In this document: piece by piece, positions 17,817 to 26,552 of the stretch | How the letters are laid out: each line of letters opens with the position of its first letter | How positions within the stretch are numbered: position 1 is the stretch's first letter | Source of the DNA: Draconibacterium sp. | Lineage (GTDB): Bacteria; Bacteroidota; Bacteroidia; Bacteroidales; Prolixibacteraceae | NCBI GenBank assembly: GCA_011620585.1 | Contig: WOYV01000084.1 | Coordinates: forward strand, 1 to 56,886 | DNA length: 56,886 nucleotides | Direction: 5' to 3' | Made by a program: the position numbers and the translations under genes | Notes under the pieces: generated by a model | Told to the model about the DNA's origin: nothing | Databases searched by the model: none | What the model saw: the letters and a program-made list of their open reading frames with translations, nothing else

Positions 17817-18578
17817 ATGTCAGAAAGACCTTTTATTTTAGTTACGAACGATGATGGAATACATGCTACGGGACTGCGTGAATTGGTAGAAGTGATGCAG
17901 TTTTTTGGTGATATTGTTGTGATTTCTTCTGAAGTATCGATGTCGGGAAAAGCTTGTGGGATTACCGTTGACGAACCTTTAAGGGCAACGCCGGTGGAAA
18001 AGATTCACGGTGTGCCCACCTTTAAATGCAACGGAACACCAGTCGATAGTGTAAAACTCAGTTTTAACGGCTTACACGAACGTACACCTGATTATGTGGT
18101 TTCCGGGATCAATCACGGAGCCAATACTTCCATCAGTGTGATTTACAGCGGTACAATGGGCGCTGCCATTGAGGGGGGGCTGCACGGTGTGCCGTCCATT
18201 GGATTTTCCCTCGACGATTACAGTCGCGATGCCGATTTTTCAAAAGCAAAACTGATTGTGGCCAAAGTTTTTCAGAGTGTGGTTGAAAACGGACTTCCGC
18301 CGTTTACCTGCCTGAATGTAAATATTCCGAAAGGAAAACCCAGTGGAATCAAAATTTGCCGGCAGGCCAACGGAAAGTGGGTCGAAGAATTTGAAAAGCG
18401 TGTCGATCCTCATGGAAGAGAGTATCATTGGTTATCGGGATATTTTCGGAATTTTGAAGAAGAAGCTGAAGATACTGACCTTTTCGCGCTAAAAAACAAT
18501 TTTGCATCGGTGGTTCCCGTTAGTGTGGATATGACTTGCTACAAAACGGTTGAAGAGTTAAAAACCTGGAACTTTTAA
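17817..18578 (+). CDS. surE: 5'/3'-nucleotidase SurE
   Basis: A nucleoside monophosphate phosphatase of the SurE family, 253 residues from this start. The metal-binding N-terminus ILVTNDDGIHATGL and the conserved SGINHGANT and YSGTMGAAIEG segments are all present. It is the first gene of a tight operon: the next start is 3 bp after its stop, then lpxB. Starts at 17796 (TTG) and 17805 are possible but add residues absent from the family and crowd the predicted promoter. Confidence 0.94.
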   Translation: MSERPFILVTNDDGIHATGLRELVEVMQFFGDIVVISSEVSMSGKACGITVDEPLRATPVEKIHGVPTFKCNGTPVDSVKLSFNGLHERTPDYVVSGINHGANTSISVIYSGTMGAAIEGGLHGVPSIGFSLDDYSRDADFSKAKLIVAKVFQSVVENGLPPFTCLNVNIPKGKPSGIKICRQANGKWVEEFEKRVDPHGREYHWLSGYFRNFEEEAEDTDLFALKNNFASVVPVSVDMTCYKTVEELKTWNF

Positions 18579-18580
18579 AG

Positions 18581-18883
18581 ATGCAACAATCGCGAAATAA
18601 GAAATTCGACAAAGTAGAAATTGGGTTGATTGCCGGTTTTTTGTTTCCTGTTATCATTTTTTTTATAGTGTATCTGTTTGGCGAACATTCGGTTTCGTTT
18701 CCCGACTACCTTAAAAGTATGTGGCGTCTGCAGGCCTTGATCAAAATAATTAGTTTGTGCGTGTTTACTAACCTGGCCCTGTTTTGGGGATTTTTACGCT
18801 TGAAATATGAACGCGCCGCCAGGGGAGTACTTGGCGCTACTATTTTGTATGCTTTTGTGGTGCTAATTTCAAGAGCTTTTTAA
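18581..18883 (+). CDS. Small membrane protein between surE and lpxB
   Basis: A 100-residue protein with about three membrane helices (about 15-35, 52-72, 80-98) and a basic N-terminal tail. No family is recognised beyond its position: it starts 3 bp after surE and ends 2 bp before lpxB, so it is translated with them. Its place beside lpxB hints at an envelope role, but nothing in the sequence shows one. Confidence 0.75.
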   Translation: MQQSRNKKFDKVEIGLIAGFLFPVIIFFIVYLFGEHSVSFPDYLKSMWRLQALIKIISLCVFTNLALFWGFLRLKYERAARGVLGATILYAFVVLISRAF

Positions 18884-18884
18884 T

Positions 18885-20036
18885 ATGCGGTATTACATTA
18901 TTGCAGGAGAAGCTTCCGGCGATTTGCATGGATCGAACCTGATGAAGGAAATCAAAGTCGCCGATAAAAAAGCTGATTTTCGGTTTTTTGGTGGCGATCT
19001 GATGCAGGCTGTTGGTGGCAAACTGGTAAAACACTACCGCGAGATGGCGTTTATGGGTTTTCTGAATGTAATACTTAATATTCGAACTATTAAACGAAAC
19101 CTCGAACTATGTCAGAAAGATATCCTGGAATATCGTCCCGATGTTCTGATCCTGATCGATTATCCTGGTTTTAACCTTCGTATTGCCAAATTTGCCAAAC
19201 AACACCAGCTTAAAGTATTTTATTACATCTCTCCAAAACTGTGGGCGTGGAAAGAATACCGTGTAAAAAAGGTAAGAACATTTGTAGATGAGATGTTTAC
19301 GATATTTCCTTTTGAAACCGAATTTTACGAAAAACACGGTATTGACGTTCATTATGTGGGAAATCCGTTGATGGATTCGCTTTCCGAATTCCGTGAAAAG
19401 GAGCAAAAAGAAACAGAATTTCGTACAAAAAATAAGCTTGGCGATAAAAAAATAGTGGCGCTGCTTGCCGGTAGCCGTGTCCAGGAAATAAAACGCACTT
19501 TGCCCTTGATGATGAAAATTGCCGGGCTTTTCCCCGATTTTCGTTTTGTTATTGCTGGTGTTAAAAGTATCGATCCTGATTTATACAATAAATATGTAAA
19601 AGGAAACAACATTCCGGTTATTTACGATCAAACCTACGATTTGCTAAATAATGCGCATGCAGCGCTCGTCGCTTCGGGAACTGCCGTACTCGAAACTGCG
19701 CTTCTCCGCGTTCCGCAAACTGTTGTTTACAGGGTTGAAGGCGGATGGCCCGTCGATTTTATTTTTCGGCATTTTATCTTTAAATCCGCCGGGATGGCAG
19801 GCGTTTCGCTTCCGAATATTATTATGAACCGCGAAATTGTTCGTGAGTACATTCAGGTTAAAATGACTTTGGGAAATGTGCAAAGTGAAATGCAAAAGTT
19901 GCTTTACGATGAGGATTATCGTACAAAAATTCTAAATGATTACGACTTGCTGGCAGAACGTATGGGCGAACCCGGCTGTTCGAAACGGGCAGCTCGAAAA
20001 ATGACGGAACTTTTAACTTTGAATCCTGAACTTTAA
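18885..20036 (+). CDS. lpxB: Lipid-A-disaccharide synthase
   Basis: A 383-residue GT19 enzyme that joins UDP-diacylglucosamine and lipid X to make the lipid A disaccharide at the inner-membrane surface. Typical segments are YYIIAGEASGDLHGSNLM at the N-terminus, VLILIDYPGFNLRIAKFAK, YYISPKLWAWKEYRVK, FPFETEFYEKHGIDVHYVGN, LLAGSRVQEI and ASGTAVLETALL. Length is normal. It belongs to the surE operon, and the gldFG gene follows 9 bp later. Confidence 0.96.
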   Translation: MRYYIIAGEASGDLHGSNLMKEIKVADKKADFRFFGGDLMQAVGGKLVKHYREMAFMGFLNVILNIRTIKRNLELCQKDILEYRPDVLILIDYPGFNLRIAKFAKQHQLKVFYYISPKLWAWKEYRVKKVRTFVDEMFTIFPFETEFYEKHGIDVHYVGNPLMDSLSEFREKEQKETEFRTKNKLGDKKIVALLAGSRVQEIKRTLPLMMKIAGLFPDFRFVIAGVKSIDPDLYNKYVKGNNIPVIYDQTYDLLNNAHAALVASGTAVLETALLRVPQTVVYRVEGGWPVDFIFRHFIFKSAGMAGVSLPNIIMNREIVREYIQVKMTLGNVQSEMQKLLYDEDYRTKILNDYDLLAERMGEPGCSKRAARKMTELLTLNPEL

Positions 20037-20045
20037 AATCGGACC

Positions 20046-22460
20046 GTGTACAGTTTATTCAGAAAAGAAATAAAAACCTTCCTCGGATCGCTGATCGGTT
20101 ACCTGGCAGTACTGGTTTTTTTACTGGTTAGCAGTTTGTTTTTGTGGGTCTTTCCGGGCAATTACAATATTCCTGATAGCGGTTACGCAACTCTCGAACC
20201 ATTTTTTTCGCTCGCTCCATGGCTGTACCTGTTTTTGGTGCCGGCCATTACTATGCGCTTTTTTGCCGACGAAAATCGCAGCGGGACGATGGAAATTTTG
20301 TTAACACGCCCAATTGCTGATTTTAAACTGGTCCTGGCAAAATTTCTGGCTGGGATGGTGTTGGTTTTATTTTCCCTGTTTCCAACTCTGTTGTATTTCC
20401 TTTCGGTTTATCTGCTCGGGAACCCGATTGGAAGCATTGACGTGGGCGCTACCTGGGGTTCGTTTTTTGGGCTTTTTTTTCTGGCAACTATCTATGTCGC
20501 TATCGGTATTTTCGCTTCTTCTCTCACCGACAACCAAATTGTGAGTTTTATACTCGCCATGGCTTTGTCGTTCATTTTTTATCTGGGTTTCGAATTTGTA
20601 GCCTCTTCCGAAATTCCATATGTATTCCAACAGGTATTAATGTGGTTTAGCATTAACGAGCACTTTTTATCAGCTTCGCGCGGTGTAATCGATTTGCAGG
20701 ATGTGGTGTATTTTCTTGGGATGACTTTCCTGTTTTTGTACCTCACTTCAATGCTTATCCGGAAAGGGAAATTTAATCAAAGAAAAACGAGGCTGCAATT
20801 AACCTCAGTTGTGATTATTTTATTGATCGTGTTTTTTACTTCCACCAATTTTTTATTTCGAATTGATTTAACGCTCGACAAACGTTATTCGCTTTCGCCG
20901 GTAAGCATGCAAATTACAAGCGAAATAAAAGAGCCGGTATTTATTGAGTTCTTTTTGGAAGGAGAATTGGAACCGGGATTAAAAAAGCTACAGCGCGAAG
21001 TTTTTGAGAAAATAGCGGTTTTAAATGCTTATTCCGATAAACCAATTCGTTTAAAAATAACCGATCCGTACCGAAGCAGAAGTGCCGAAGAAAGGGATTC
21101 GCTAATTGAAACTTTGTATCAGGAAGGAATTCAGCCAACGAGTTTCAGACATCAAACCGATGAGGGAGTAAGCACTAAATTAATTTTTCCGGGAGCGATA
21201 ATTTCGATGGGCGACCGCGAAGTAGCGGTGAACTTTTTAAAATACAACCAGGATTTTTCGCACGAGTACAATTTTAACCATTCGGTGGAAAGTGTGGAAT
21301 TTGAATTGGTGAATGCTTTTCAGAAACTGACGCGTACGAAAAAATCCACCGTAGCTTTTCTCGAAGGACACGGCGAATTTGACCGCTACCAGGTACTTGA
21401 TTTTGCCACTGCGCTTTCGGCAGATTTTGAAGTCGCCCGGGTTAATACTGAAACACTTGGCAAATATGCTGATAATTTTGATATACTGATTGTTGCAGGT
21501 CCTGAAAAACCTTTTGAAGAAGCCGATAAATTTGTGATCGACCAATATATAATGAATGGTGGAAAAGTAGTTTGGCTTATCGATCCGGTGAAAGTGGACG
21601 TGGATAGTCTTTCGCGTGGTTTTCGCACCTTCGCATTTCCACGCGACATTAATCTTGGCGACCAGCTTTTTAAATACGGCGCGCGCCTGAATTACGAATT
21701 GCTGCAGGATGTTGAGTGTGCGCAAATTGCAGTAAATACGGCTCCGCCTGGAGTTGCGGCAAAATACACGCTACATCCCTGGTATTATTCTCCTTTACTA
21801 ACACCCGGCGATGATCATCCGCTTAGCCGAAACCTAAACCGGGTTTTTACCGAATATGTTTCTTCAATGGATACCACCTCAGGGAATCCTGAATTGAAGA
21901 AGTCCGTTATTCTAACCACTTCTCCCTACGCACGCAGGGTGAAGTCGCCTTCGTCGGTGAGTTTGCAGAACATTGATAATCCGCCGGCCCGTGAGCTTTT
22001 CAACACGCCATTCATTCCGGTAGGAGTACTTATTGAAGGAACTTTTACCTCCTTGTATCAAAACCGAATGGTGGAGAAGTTGGGCTTTTCTTCGGCTGAC
22101 GTTTTGGGGAAAAGCAAACCTACCAAAATGGTTATTTTTGCCGATGCGGGAATGATTGCGAATAAGGTAAACTATTCGGGAGCTTCGCCACAAATACAAA
22201 GGCTGGGTTACGACCGGGTAGCCAACCGAACCTGGGGGAACAAAGAATTTCTGATGAATACGGTTTTTTACCTGAACGATGATCGTGGAATTATGCAATT
22301 ACGAAACCGAACGTTAAAAATGCGTTTGCTCGACCCGGTTAAACTTCGCGAAGAAAAATCTTCCTGGCAGTGGCTAAATGTTTTATTACCAATGCTGATC
22401 ATGGCTGTTTTCGGCATCCTCTACAACCTTGTTCGTAAATATCAAAACACCCGTTCATAA
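20046..22460 (+). CDS. GldF-GldG fusion, ABC-2 permease plus auxiliary component
   Basis: An 804-residue fusion. Residues 1-240 are an ABC-2 permease like GldF with six helices (LPAITMRF-type loop PWLYLFLVPAITMRFFADEN; EILLTRPIADFKLVLAKF). Residues 250-790 match GldG/ABC_transp_aux, with the periplasmic region containing STVAFLEGHGEFDRYQ and GGKVVWLIDPVKVD, then a final helix. In flavobacteria GldF and GldG are separate and work with the ATPase GldA in gliding/type IX secretion; no ATPase gene lies in the window. The start is a GTG at 20046, 9 bp after lpxB. Confidence 0.88.
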   Translation: MYSLFRKEIKTFLGSLIGYLAVLVFLLVSSLFLWVFPGNYNIPDSGYATLEPFFSLAPWLYLFLVPAITMRFFADENRSGTMEILLTRPIADFKLVLAKFLAGMVLVLFSLFPTLLYFLSVYLLGNPIGSIDVGATWGSFFGLFFLATIYVAIGIFASSLTDNQIVSFILAMALSFIFYLGFEFVASSEIPYVFQQVLMWFSINEHFLSASRGVIDLQDVVYFLGMTFLFLYLTSMLIRKGKFNQRKTRLQLTSVVIILLIVFFTSTNFLFRIDLTLDKRYSLSPVSMQITSEIKEPVFIEFFLEGELEPGLKKLQREVFEKIAVLNAYSDKPIRLKITDPYRSRSAEERDSLIETLYQEGIQPTSFRHQTDEGVSTKLIFPGAIISMGDREVAVNFLKYNQDFSHEYNFNHSVESVEFELVNAFQKLTRTKKSTVAFLEGHGEFDRYQVLDFATALSADFEVARVNTETLGKYADNFDILIVAGPEKPFEEADKFVIDQYIMNGGKVVWLIDPVKVDVDSLSRGFRTFAFPRDINLGDQLFKYGARLNYELLQDVECAQIAVNTAPPGVAAKYTLHPWYYSPLLTPGDDHPLSRNLNRVFTEYVSSMDTTSGNPELKKSVILTTSPYARRVKSPSSVSLQNIDNPPARELFNTPFIPVGVLIEGTFTSLYQNRMVEKLGFSSADVLGKSKPTKMVIFADAGMIANKVNYSGASPQIQRLGYDRVANRTWGNKEFLMNTVFYLNDDRGIMQLRNRTLKMRLLDPVKLREEKSSWQWLNVLLPMLIMAVFGILYNLVRKYQNTRS

Positions 22461-22528
22461 AACATGGGTAAAATCAACAGAAACGAGATAGGTAGTTATT
22501 ATTAAAGTTTGTATATTCGTGTACTTGG

Positions 22529-22550
22529 TTAAGTAAAAAACCTTACTTAA
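22529..22550. promoter_or_regulatory. Perfect 8-bp inverted repeat upstream of dnaN
   Basis: ttaagtaa (22529-22536) and ttacttaa (22543-22550) are exact inverted copies with a 6-nt centre, 39 nt before the dnaN start. A weak -7 like box TATATTCG lies at 22512-22519, so the repeat would fall at the beginning of the dnaN leader. It could be an operator or an RNA hairpin. Confidence 0.45.
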
Positions 22551-22589
22551 TCAAAGAGTAGAAATCAAAAAAAATTCAAGAATAATCAC

Positions 22590-23717
22590 ATGAAGTTTGT
22601 TGTATCAAGCACCGAATTACTGAGCCACTTATCTGCTATCAGCAAGGTAATCAGCAGTAAAAGCACCATGCCGATCCTGGATAATTTCCTGTTTCAACTT
22701 GGCGAAGCCGAACTTACGATCACGGCTTCCGATCTGGAATCGACCTTAATTACGAGCCTCGAACTCGATAACATCGAAGGAGAAGGATCAATTGCAGTGC
22801 CGGCTAAATTATTGACCGACACCTTGAAAGAGTTTCCCGAGCAACCGCTTACTTTCCAAATCGATGGATCATCGTTCCAGATCGAGATTTTTTCCGATAA
22901 CGGTAAATTCAGTATAATGGGTCAGGATGCCGAAGATTTTCCGTTACAACCCGAACTGGATACAGAAGGGGCTTCGTCGATCAATGTAAGTCATGTGGCT
23001 TTGCAAAAAGGAATCGAAAAAACTTTGTTTGCCACTGCCGATGATGAGTTACGCCCGGTAATGAATGGTATTTTTGTTGAACTTACTTCCGATTACATGA
23101 GTTTTGTGGCATCGGATGCACATAAATTGGTTCGCTACCGAAGGCTGGATGCAAAAGCCGATTTTGAGTCGTCGTTTATTCTTCCGAAAAAACCGGCCAG
23201 CTTGTTAAAAAACCTCTTGCCTAAAGAAGAATTTGATGTGAAAGTTGAATTCGATGATAAGAATGCTTTCTTTACACTCAGCAATTATAAATTGATTTGC
23301 CGTTTGGTGGAAGGAAATTATCCGAGCTACAATTCGGTTATTCCAACCAACAATCCAAACAAAATGATCATTGATCGTTTGCACCTTTACAATACAGTAA
23401 AACGTGTTTCGGTATTTTCGAACCAGGCCAGCAACCTGATTAAACTGAATATTAAAGATGGTCAGTTGGTCGTTTCAGCACAGGATATCGATTTTTCTAT
23501 TTCGGCTGTTGAGCGTTTATCATGTGAATACGAAGGCGACGCTATCGAAATAGGATTCAAATCCACTTTCCTGCTCGAAATCTTGACAAACATTTCGGGA
23601 AACGATGTAAAAGTGGAACTGAGTGACCCAACCAGGGCAGGTTTGCTGCTTCCGGACGAAACCGACGACGACGAAAACATGCTGATGTTGCTTATGCCAA
23701 TGATGATAAACGCCTGA
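22590..23717 (+). CDS. dnaN: DNA polymerase III beta subunit (sliding clamp)
   Basis: A 375-residue clamp protein made of three repeated domains. Landmarks are the N-terminal LLSHLSAISKVISSKSTMPI, DLESTLITSLEL, the PVMNGIFVEL strand after ADDELR, FVASDAHKLVRYR, NYPSYNSVIP and the C-terminal LLMPMMINA. It forms the ring that tethers the replicase to DNA and is bound by many repair proteins. An exonuclease gene follows on the same strand after a strong terminator. Confidence 0.97.
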   Translation: MKFVVSSTELLSHLSAISKVISSKSTMPILDNFLFQLGEAELTITASDLESTLITSLELDNIEGEGSIAVPAKLLTDTLKEFPEQPLTFQIDGSSFQIEIFSDNGKFSIMGQDAEDFPLQPELDTEGASSINVSHVALQKGIEKTLFATADDELRPVMNGIFVELTSDYMSFVASDAHKLVRYRRLDAKADFESSFILPKKPASLLKNLLPKEEFDVKVEFDDKNAFFTLSNYKLICRLVEGNYPSYNSVIPTNNPNKMIIDRLHLYNTVKRVSVFSNQASNLIKLNIKDGQLVVSAQDIDFSISAVERLSCEYEGDAIEIGFKSTFLLEILTNISGNDVKVELSDPTRAGLLLPDETDDDENMLMLLMPMMINA

Positions 23718-23737
23718 TAGCAAATGAAAATAATTTT

Positions 23738-23776
23738 AAAGGTATCCTGAAATAAAATATTTGGGATACCTTTTTT
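23738..23776 (+). terminator. Intrinsic terminator after dnaN
   Basis: aaaggtatcc (23738-23747) pairs with ggataccttt (23764-23773), followed by more Ts to 23776. This 10-bp stem separates dnaN from the downstream exonuclease gene. Confidence 0.75.
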
Positions 23777-23791
23777 AATTCATATCAATCC

Positions 23792-24598
23792 ATGCAATTA
23801 CATTTAAGAAATCCTATAGTTTTTCTCGATCTCGAAACCACAGGCGTAAACATTGTCTCCGACCGTATCGTGGAAATAGCCTTGTTAAAAATAAACGTGG
23901 ATGGCAGCGAAGAAGAGAAGTTGATGCGAATCAATCCGGAAATGCCGATACCTTTGGAAGCTTCGCTTATTCATGGCATTTACGAGGAGGATTTGAAAGA
24001 CGCACCTACTTTTAAGGAAGTGGCAAAAACGCTGGCAAAATTTCTGGAAGGATGCGACCTGGCAGGTTTCAATTCGAACCGCTTCGATATTCCCCTCCTC
24101 GCCGAAGAATTTCTTCGTGCCGACGTGGATATCGATTTGAAGAAACGCAAATTTATTGATGTGCAGGCCATTTTTCATAAAATGGAAAAACGCACGTTGG
24201 CAGCTGCCTATAAATTTTACTGCAACCAGGATTTAGTTTCTGCCCACAGCGCCATGGCTGATACAAAAGCAACTTACGAGGTGTTAAAAGCACAACTCGA
24301 TATGTACAAGGATGCTGAGTTTGAAGATATCCGGGGAAAGAAATCTAAACCAATAGTAAACGATGTGGACAAACTAAACGAATTCTCGGCTTACGACCGA
24401 AATGTCGATTTTGTGGGTCGCATTGTGTACGATGAAGATGGTGTTCCTGTATTCAATTTCGGTAAAAACAAAGGGGTGCCTGTTGAAAAAGTTCTCGAAG
24501 AACAACCCGGTTATTTTGGATGGATTTTAAATAGCGAGTTTCCTTTGTACACCAAGAAAGTACTGACCCAGTTAAAACTGAATATGATGAAGAAGTAA
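23792..24598 (+). CDS. DnaQ-like 3'-5' exonuclease (DNA polymerase III epsilon type)
   Basis: A 268-residue DEDD exonuclease. ExoI is FLDLETTGVNIVSDRIVEIA (D and E ligands), ExoII includes LAGFNSNRFDIPLLAEEF, and ExoIII is SAHSAMADTKATYEVL with the His and Asp of the DEDDh class. A C-terminal extension (about 205-268) carries INFGKNKGVPVE-like sequence (VFNFGKNKGVPVEKVL), a small tail domain seen on related nucleases. It may act as proofreading subunit or in repair; its place next to dnaN suits either. Confidence 0.9.
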   Translation: MQLHLRNPIVFLDLETTGVNIVSDRIVEIALLKINVDGSEEEKLMRINPEMPIPLEASLIHGIYEEDLKDAPTFKEVAKTLAKFLEGCDLAGFNSNRFDIPLLAEEFLRADVDIDLKKRKFIDVQAIFHKMEKRTLAAAYKFYCNQDLVSAHSAMADTKATYEVLKAQLDMYKDAEFEDIRGKKSKPIVNDVDKLNEFSAYDRNVDFVGRIVYDEDGVPVFNFGKNKGVPVEKVLEEQPGYFGWILNSEFPLYTKKVLTQLKLNMMKK

Positions 24599-24624
24599 AA
24601 TACATAAAGATTGAAAAAGCAGGT

Positions 24625-25239
24625 ATGAAAATAATTTGCATAGGAAGAAACTACGTGGCACACGCCAAAGAACTTGAGAATGAAATTCCGGTTGAGCCTA
24701 TATTTTTTATGAAACCTGATTCAGCGTTACTCCGGAACAACGATCCGTTTTACATTCCCGATTGGACCAACGAAGTACATCACGAAGTTGAATTGGTGAT
24801 CAAAATAAACCGGATAGGAAAAAATATTGAGAAACAGTTTGCTCACCGGTATTACGACGAGATCGGGTTAGGGATCGACTTTACAGCGCGCGATATACAG
24901 GCTCAGCTCAAATCGAAAGGACTTCCCTGGGAAAAAGCAAAAGCTTTCGATCAGTCGGCTGTTCTAAGCAGCACATTTTTCCCAAAAAGCATAATTCCCG
25001 ATGACGAATCGATCTTCTTTAAGCTTAATATAAACGGGGAAACGGTTCAGGAAGGTGATTCCGGGTTGATGATTTTTGGTTTCGACGAACTGATTTCGCA
25101 TGTATCAAAATACGTGACACTGAAAATTGGCGACCTGATATACACCGGAACCCCGGCAGGAGTGGGGCCGGTAAAAATTGGCGATCGGCTCGAAGGTTTT
25201 CTCGAAGGCAAAGAAATGTTCGATTTTATGGTGAAGTAG
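24625..25239 (+). CDS. Fumarylacetoacetate hydrolase (FAH) family protein
   Basis: A 204-residue single-domain FAH protein. IICIGRNYVAHAKELE at the start, the metal-binding EVHHEVELVIKINRIG and GIDFTARDIQ, and TGTPAGVGPVKIGDRLEG near the end are the family core. Members hydrolyse or decarboxylate beta-diketo acids or act as hydroxyhepta-dienedioate isomerases. The exact substrate cannot be set from sequence. It lies 26 bp after the exonuclease and may be cotranscribed with it. Confidence 0.9.
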   Translation: MKIICIGRNYVAHAKELENEIPVEPIFFMKPDSALLRNNDPFYIPDWTNEVHHEVELVIKINRIGKNIEKQFAHRYYDEIGLGIDFTARDIQAQLKSKGLPWEKAKAFDQSAVLSSTFFPKSIIPDDESIFFKLNINGETVQEGDSGLMIFGFDELISHVSKYVTLKIGDLIYTGTPAGVGPVKIGDRLEGFLEGKEMFDFMVK

Positions 25240-25342
25240 AAGAACGTGATTTATTGTGACTGGTAGATATTGATCGTAACAGGAATTAATTACAATCACA
25301 ACAAATCTCTATCAATTACGATTAATAACAAGATTTAATTTC

Positions 25343-25765
25343 ATGCAAGACCATCATTTTGAAATAGAACTCGAAGTGCGCGATTACGAGTGCGACTTGC
25401 AGGGGATAGTCAACAACTCGGTGTATCAGAATTACCTTGAACATTGCCGTCATAAATTTTTACATCATGTTGGGCTCGATTTTGCTGAATTACACAACGA
25501 TGGAATTGATGCTGTGGTGATCAGGGCCGAACTTGATTATAAATTTCCGCTACGTCCGGGCGATGTTTTTCTGGTACGGTTAAAAATAGGAAAACAGGGC
25601 AGGTTGCGGATCATCTTCGACCAGCAGGTTATTCGCAAGCGCGATGAAAAAATGATGGTGAACGCCCGCATTACAACTGTTCTTACTAAAAGCGGGAGGC
25701 CGGTTTCGCCTGGAATTTTGGAAAGTAAATTTAGGGAAGCCGGAATTGCTATTGACGATATGTAA
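25343..25765 (+). CDS. Acyl-CoA thioesterase, hotdog fold (YbgC/FadM-like)
   Basis: A 140-residue hotdog protein of the 4HBT group. The YEVRD-like start (ELEVRDYECDLQGIVNNSVYQNYLEHCR) carries the catalytic Asp-type position and the N-terminal hotdog helix, and RPGDVFLVRLKIGK fits the central strand. Such enzymes hydrolyse aromatic or fatty acyl-CoA. Typical family members have D in place of the Q/N around DLQGIVNN; the D two residues earlier may serve. Confidence 0.85.
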   Translation: MQDHHFEIELEVRDYECDLQGIVNNSVYQNYLEHCRHKFLHHVGLDFAELHNDGIDAVVIRAELDYKFPLRPGDVFLVRLKIGKQGRLRIIFDQQVIRKRDEKMMVNARITTVLTKSGRPVSPGILESKFREAGIAIDDM

Positions 25766-25771
25766 ACCGTT

Positions 25772-25806
25772 ATGCTGTCCCGATAACTATCGGAACATTT
25801 CAGCAT
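25772..25806. repeat. Nested hairpin between convergent genes
   Basis: atgctg (25772-25777) pairs with cagcat (25801-25806), and inside it ccgata (25780-25785) pairs with tatcgg (25788-25793) around a 2-nt centre. The ccgata/tatcgg core resembles a palindrome common between genes in Bacteroidota. There is no T tract, but it lies between two convergent genes and may end transcription from both sides. Confidence 0.5.
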
Positions 25807-25843
25807 CTACACCGTAAGATACTGAACCAGGTTCGGGACGATG

Positions 25844-26458
25844 TCAAAAAAGCTTCTCTTCAATTCGAAATTCTTTAGCTAAAATTCCCTTTGTCTTTAG
25901 TGCGGCTTTAAAGCCTTCGTTCATCATACGCCCGGCACGCATCGGAAAATCGAGCAAAGCAGGAAAAACGTCTTTGTCATCGGGGGCATGATAGAAATTC
26001 AAACACGAACCAAGATCCGACGATAAATAGATCCGGCAGGCCATTGGCCGGGCTGAGTAGGCTGCGCAGGCGCCATTTTTCAATAAAGGACACGGATGTT
26101 TGGCATTAAGCAGGGCATCGCCGTTTAATGCCGACAACTTGTTGTTTTTCTCGTTGGCCCGTGTTTTTAGTTCCTGTTTCTGCTTGCTTGTGAAATTTTT
26201 ACCGATAAAAGTATCCAGATAATCCAACTCGTAATCGAGCGCAAAAACCGGTTGATGACAGCACCACTCACATCCTTTTTTACAGGCAATATTCCGGCCC
26301 TGACTGGCTGCAAATTCAAACAGCGAATCATTTAGTTTGTCGATCGCAGCATACATTTCAGATAGTGCCTCGAAATACTTTTTTTCATCGGGTGTTTCCA
26401 CCGCTTTTAATCCCAGTTGATATCCGTCGTGGTAGAAAGCCTTTTCAATCGATTCCAT
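25844..26458 (-). CDS. YkgJ-type cysteine-cluster protein
   Basis: A 204-residue protein with a CxxxCxxCC-type cluster (CKKGCEWCCHQPVFALD, about residues 59-75) and a second set (HPCPLLKNGACAAYSARPMACRIY, with the two halves about 40 residues on). This is the YkgJ/CxxCxxCC family, thought to bind zinc or an Fe-S centre. An N-terminal helical part precedes it. Function is not established. It is a separate unit, with the AGCS symporter gene ending 94 bp upstream of its start. Confidence 0.85.
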   Translation of the reverse strand: MESIEKAFYHDGYQLGLKAVETPDEKKYFEALSEMYAAIDKLNDSLFEFAASQGRNIACKKGCEWCCHQPVFALDYELDYLDTFIGKNFTSKQKQELKTRANEKNNKLSALNGDALLNAKHPCPLLKNGACAAYSARPMACRIYLSSDLGSCLNFYHAPDDKDVFPALLDFPMRAGRMMNEGFKAALKTKGILAKEFRIEEKLF

Positions 26459-26552
26459 TTATGAAGAAGAATGATGGTACATTCCGTTCGGCTAAGTTAA
26501 GCAAAGCTCTTCCTTGTTTTAACGTTAGGATTAGAATGATGAAGATTTTGCC

